This document shows, in pieces, positions 5,518-7,445 of a stretch of DNA of 7,445 nucleotides. Origin of the DNA: Sutterella sp. (GTDB lineage Bacteria > Pseudomonadota > Gammaproteobacteria > Burkholderiales > Burkholderiaceae_F); assembly GCA_020025955.1 (NCBI GenBank), contig JAHHRF010000076.1, positions 1-7,445 of the forward strand, read 5' to 3'. The notes beneath the pieces were generated by a model. The model worked only from the letters and a program-made list of their open reading frames with translations. It was not told where the DNA came from and searched no databases. A program made the position numbers and the translations under genes. The first letter of the stretch is position 1. Every line of letters starts with the position of its first letter.

Positions 5518-7308
5518 ATGCATAAGTTTTCGCTTTTGTCCTTGTCCGTGGCGGCTGCCGTCGTGTTGACAGGGTGTGCACAAGAAGGGCCGGCTCGCTT
5601 TACGCCGGGGACGTATTCGGCACAGGTCAATGGGCACAATGCCCCGATGACCGTGACCGTTAAGGTATCGCGCGATCGTATTGAATCGGTCTCCGCTGAT
5701 GACAACTTAGAAACCATCGGTGTGGGTAAGGTGGCCATTAAGAAGTTGAGCCAGAAGATTGTCGATAAGCAAAGCCTTGGGGTGGATGCCGTAACGGGCG
5801 CAACGCTCTCGAGCTTTGCCCTCTTACAAGGCGCTCAAGAAGCCTTAAAGCAAGCCAATGCCGATATCCCCGCTTTGATGAAGCGCGTGGACACCTATCC
5901 GACGCTTCCCCTTAACTTAGACGCGAACGTCGTCGTGGTCGGGGGTGGTGGCTCGGGGCTGGCCGCGGCCATCTCCGCCTACCAGGCCGGTGCCAAGAAA
6001 GTCATCGTCTTAGAAAAGTTGGGCTTCTTAGGGGGCTCCACGAACGTGAGTGAAGGCGCGTTGAACGCCGTTGACCCGGAACGCCAGAAGCCGCAGGGGA
6101 TTGAAGACAGCTTCGAGAAGTTTGAAAGCCAAACCTTTAAGGGCGGGCATGAGCTCGGCGACAAGGTTTTGGTAAAAGAACTCACCCACCACTCGATCGA
6201 TGCCGTGCATTGGTTAGAAAGCTTAGGCGTGAAGTTCCGTGACAAGATTGGGGCAGCCACGGGCTCGCTCTGGCAGCGTAGTCACTATCCGGCCACACCC
6301 TCGGGCAACAGCTACATCCGCGTCTTAGAAGACTTCATCGCCAAGACCAATGGCGCCATTGAAGTCATTACCGACGCAGACGTGAAGAAACTCCAGGTCG
6401 AAGACGGTCGTGTCGTTGGCGTAGTCGCTCAGAATAAGAAGCGCGTCATTACCGTGAAAGCCAAACAAGGCGTGATTCTCGCGACGGGCGGCTTTGGCGC
6501 CAACGTGGAATTGCGTCAGAAGGTCAACACCGGTGTCTGGAAGGATGCCGTTTTGGATAACAACATTGGTTGCACGAACCTCCAGAAGGCCGCTCAGGGC
6601 GACGGGATGCTCTTTGCCGAGCAGGCAGGGGGCGAGCTCGTAGGCTTAGCCGACATCCAGATTCACCCCTGTGGGACGCCAGGCACGGGCTTGATGGAAA
6701 ACATCCGCACCTCGGGACGCAACCGCTTGTTCATCAATACGGATGGGGACCGCTTCGTGAACGAAGGGGCTGCCCGTGACGTTTTAGCACGCGCCATCTT
6801 TGAACAAAAGGGTGGCACGTACTGGGTGCTCGTCAACCACTTACGCTATCCGTCTCGCGACTTCGTGGACCGTAACGGCGCCTCCATTAAGAATATGGTC
6901 GCCTTGGGCTCGGTCGTTGAAGCTGACACCTTGGATGAACTCGCCAAGAAGACGGGGATGGATCCCAAGAAGTTAAAGGCCTCTGTGAACGGCTACAACC
7001 AAGTGATCTTGGGTAAAGCCAAAGACAAGTTTGGCTTTGTGGGCAATAACAAGGACGACAAGACCTTAACGGAAGGCCCGTGGTATGCCTGTAAGAAGGT
7101 ACCGACCGTTCACCACACGATGGGCGGTGTGCGTATCAACAAGGACGCTCAGGTTCTGAATAAGAAGGGCGAACCCATCCCGGGTCTCTTTGCAGCAGGT
7201 GAAGTCACCGGCGGCATTCATGGCTCCAACCGCTTAGGCGGTAACGCTATTGCGGACGTCATGGTCTTTGGCCACAAGGCGGGTCAATCGATCATGAAGG
7301 CCAAGTAA
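5518..7308 (+). CDS. Lipoprotein FMN/FAD fumarate-reductase-like flavoprotein (flavocytochrome c family)
   Basis: This is an exported enzyme that probably reduces an activated C=C bond of an organic acid as a respiratory electron acceptor; the substrate is not assigned. The 596-residue product starts with a lipoprotein signal and lipobox VLTGC (lipidated C20). Residues about 28-112 are an FMN-binding domain with the ApbE flavinylation motif DAVTGATLSS (D90 to S99; T96 the likely attachment site). The FAD domain starts near 135 with GGGGSG (142-147) and ribose-binding E166. Motifs aligned from memory with Shewanella Fcc3 include H383 (QIHPC), R397, the proton-donor candidate R420 (FVNEGAARD), H532/H533 (VHHTMGG) and R572 (SNRLGGNA). 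It has no heme domain, unlike Fcc3, so electrons must reach the FMN from another carrier. GAGGAG at 5504-5509 is 8 bases before the ATG. It is a single-gene unit with promoter at 5402-5430 and terminator at 7335-7371. Urocanate, fumarate, acrylate or cinnamate-type substrates are possible. Confidence 0.93.
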   Translation: MHKFSLLSLSVAAAVVLTGCAQEGPARFTPGTYSAQVNGHNAPMTVTVKVSRDRIESVSADDNLETIGVGKVAIKKLSQKIVDKQSLGVDAVTGATLSSFALLQGAQEALKQANADIPALMKRVDTYPTLPLNLDANVVVVGGGGSGLAAAISAYQAGAKKVIVLEKLGFLGGSTNVSEGALNAVDPERQKPQGIEDSFEKFESQTFKGGHELGDKVLVKELTHHSIDAVHWLESLGVKFRDKIGAATGSLWQRSHYPATPSGNSYIRVLEDFIAKTNGAIEVITDADVKKLQVEDGRVVGVVAQNKKRVITVKAKQGVILATGGFGANVELRQKVNTGVWKDAVLDNNIGCTNLQKAAQGDGMLFAEQAGGELVGLADIQIHPCGTPGTGLMENIRTSGRNRLFINTDGDRFVNEGAARDVLARAIFEQKGGTYWVLVNHLRYPSRDFVDRNGASIKNMVALGSVVEADTLDELAKKTGMDPKKLKASVNGYNQVILGKAKDKFGFVGNNKDDKTLTEGPWYACKKVPTVHHTMGGVRINKDAQVLNKKGEPIPGLFAAGEVTGGIHGSNRLGGNAIADVMVFGHKAGQSIMKAK

Positions 7309-7334
7309 AACTTAAATCATCGTCTAGGATGACG

Positions 7335-7371
7335 AATGCCTCAGAGGAATCGGATTCTTCTGGGGCATTTT
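7335..7371 (+). terminator. Intrinsic terminator of the flavin reductase gene
   Basis: A 16-bp stem (7335-7350 with 7354-7369), with two G-U pairs and a 3-base loop, is followed by a short T-run (7368-7371). It starts 27 bases after the stop codon. The T-run is short, but the stem is long. Confidence 0.75.
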
Positions 7372-7398
7372 CATAAAGGTCAAAAGACACAAAAGCAA

Positions 7399-7428
7399 AA
7401 ACCCCGACCACTTTCGTGATCGGGGTTT
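7399..7428 (-). terminator. Terminator-like hairpin, likely for a convergent gene beyond the window
   Basis: The stem pairs 7399-7411 with 7416-7428 (13 positions, one C-A mismatch) around the loop TTTC. On the minus strand it is followed by a run of T and then GCTTTTGTG, whereas on the plus strand it is followed only by TTTGTGC. It therefore best serves a minus-strand gene ending to the right of this window, and may act as a backup terminator for the reductase. Confidence 0.7.
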
Positions 7429-7445
7429 GTGCAAATTGAGAGCCT

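Overview
The window looks like chromosomal DNA of a Gram-negative, probably gut-associated betaproteobacterium of the Sutterellaceae type (Sutterella/Parasutterella relatives). This is an inference, not a match. It rests on an autotransporter with an extended signal peptide region (ESPR), a secreted lipoprotein flavin reductase of the flavocytochrome c family, a di-heme cytochrome c peroxidase, moderate GC and frequent TTA leucine codons. No tRNA, rRNA, CRISPR array, intact insertion sequence or phage gene was seen.

Layout. (1) 56-3034, minus strand: a complete 992-residue autotransporter adhesin-type protein with ESPR signal, beta-helix-like passenger, Gly/Pro linker carrying a 30-bp tandem repeat, and C-terminal barrel. 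(2) 3035-4041: about 1 kb without a convincing gene. It holds a possible decayed reading frame (3352-3649), two 7-bp dyads with 11-bp spacers, and a leader with several hairpins ahead of the next gene. (3) 4042-5040, plus strand: a periplasmic di-heme cytochrome c peroxidase with all key residues, followed by an unusually structured 3' region (5069-5157) and a strong intrinsic terminator (5168-5216). (4) 5217-5517: intergenic DNA with a good sigma-70-type promoter (5402-5430) and a foldable leader. (5) 5518-7308, plus strand: a lipoprotein with an N-terminal covalent-FMN domain and a C-terminal FAD fumarate-reductase-like domain, then a terminator (7335-7371). (6) 7399-7428: a second terminator-like hairpin whose T-run lies on the minus strand, implying a convergent gene just outside the window.

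Function. The two plus-strand genes are separate transcription units but share a theme: both are exported redox enzymes that can act as terminal reductases in anaerobic or microaerobic respiration, one for hydrogen peroxide and one for an unassigned unsaturated organic acid. The divergent autotransporter is a surface protein with no evident functional link to them. I found no clear novel multi-gene system. The points most worth checking are the reductase's substrate, the structured RNA after the peroxidase gene, the possible OxyR/LysR-type site before it, and the decayed frame.
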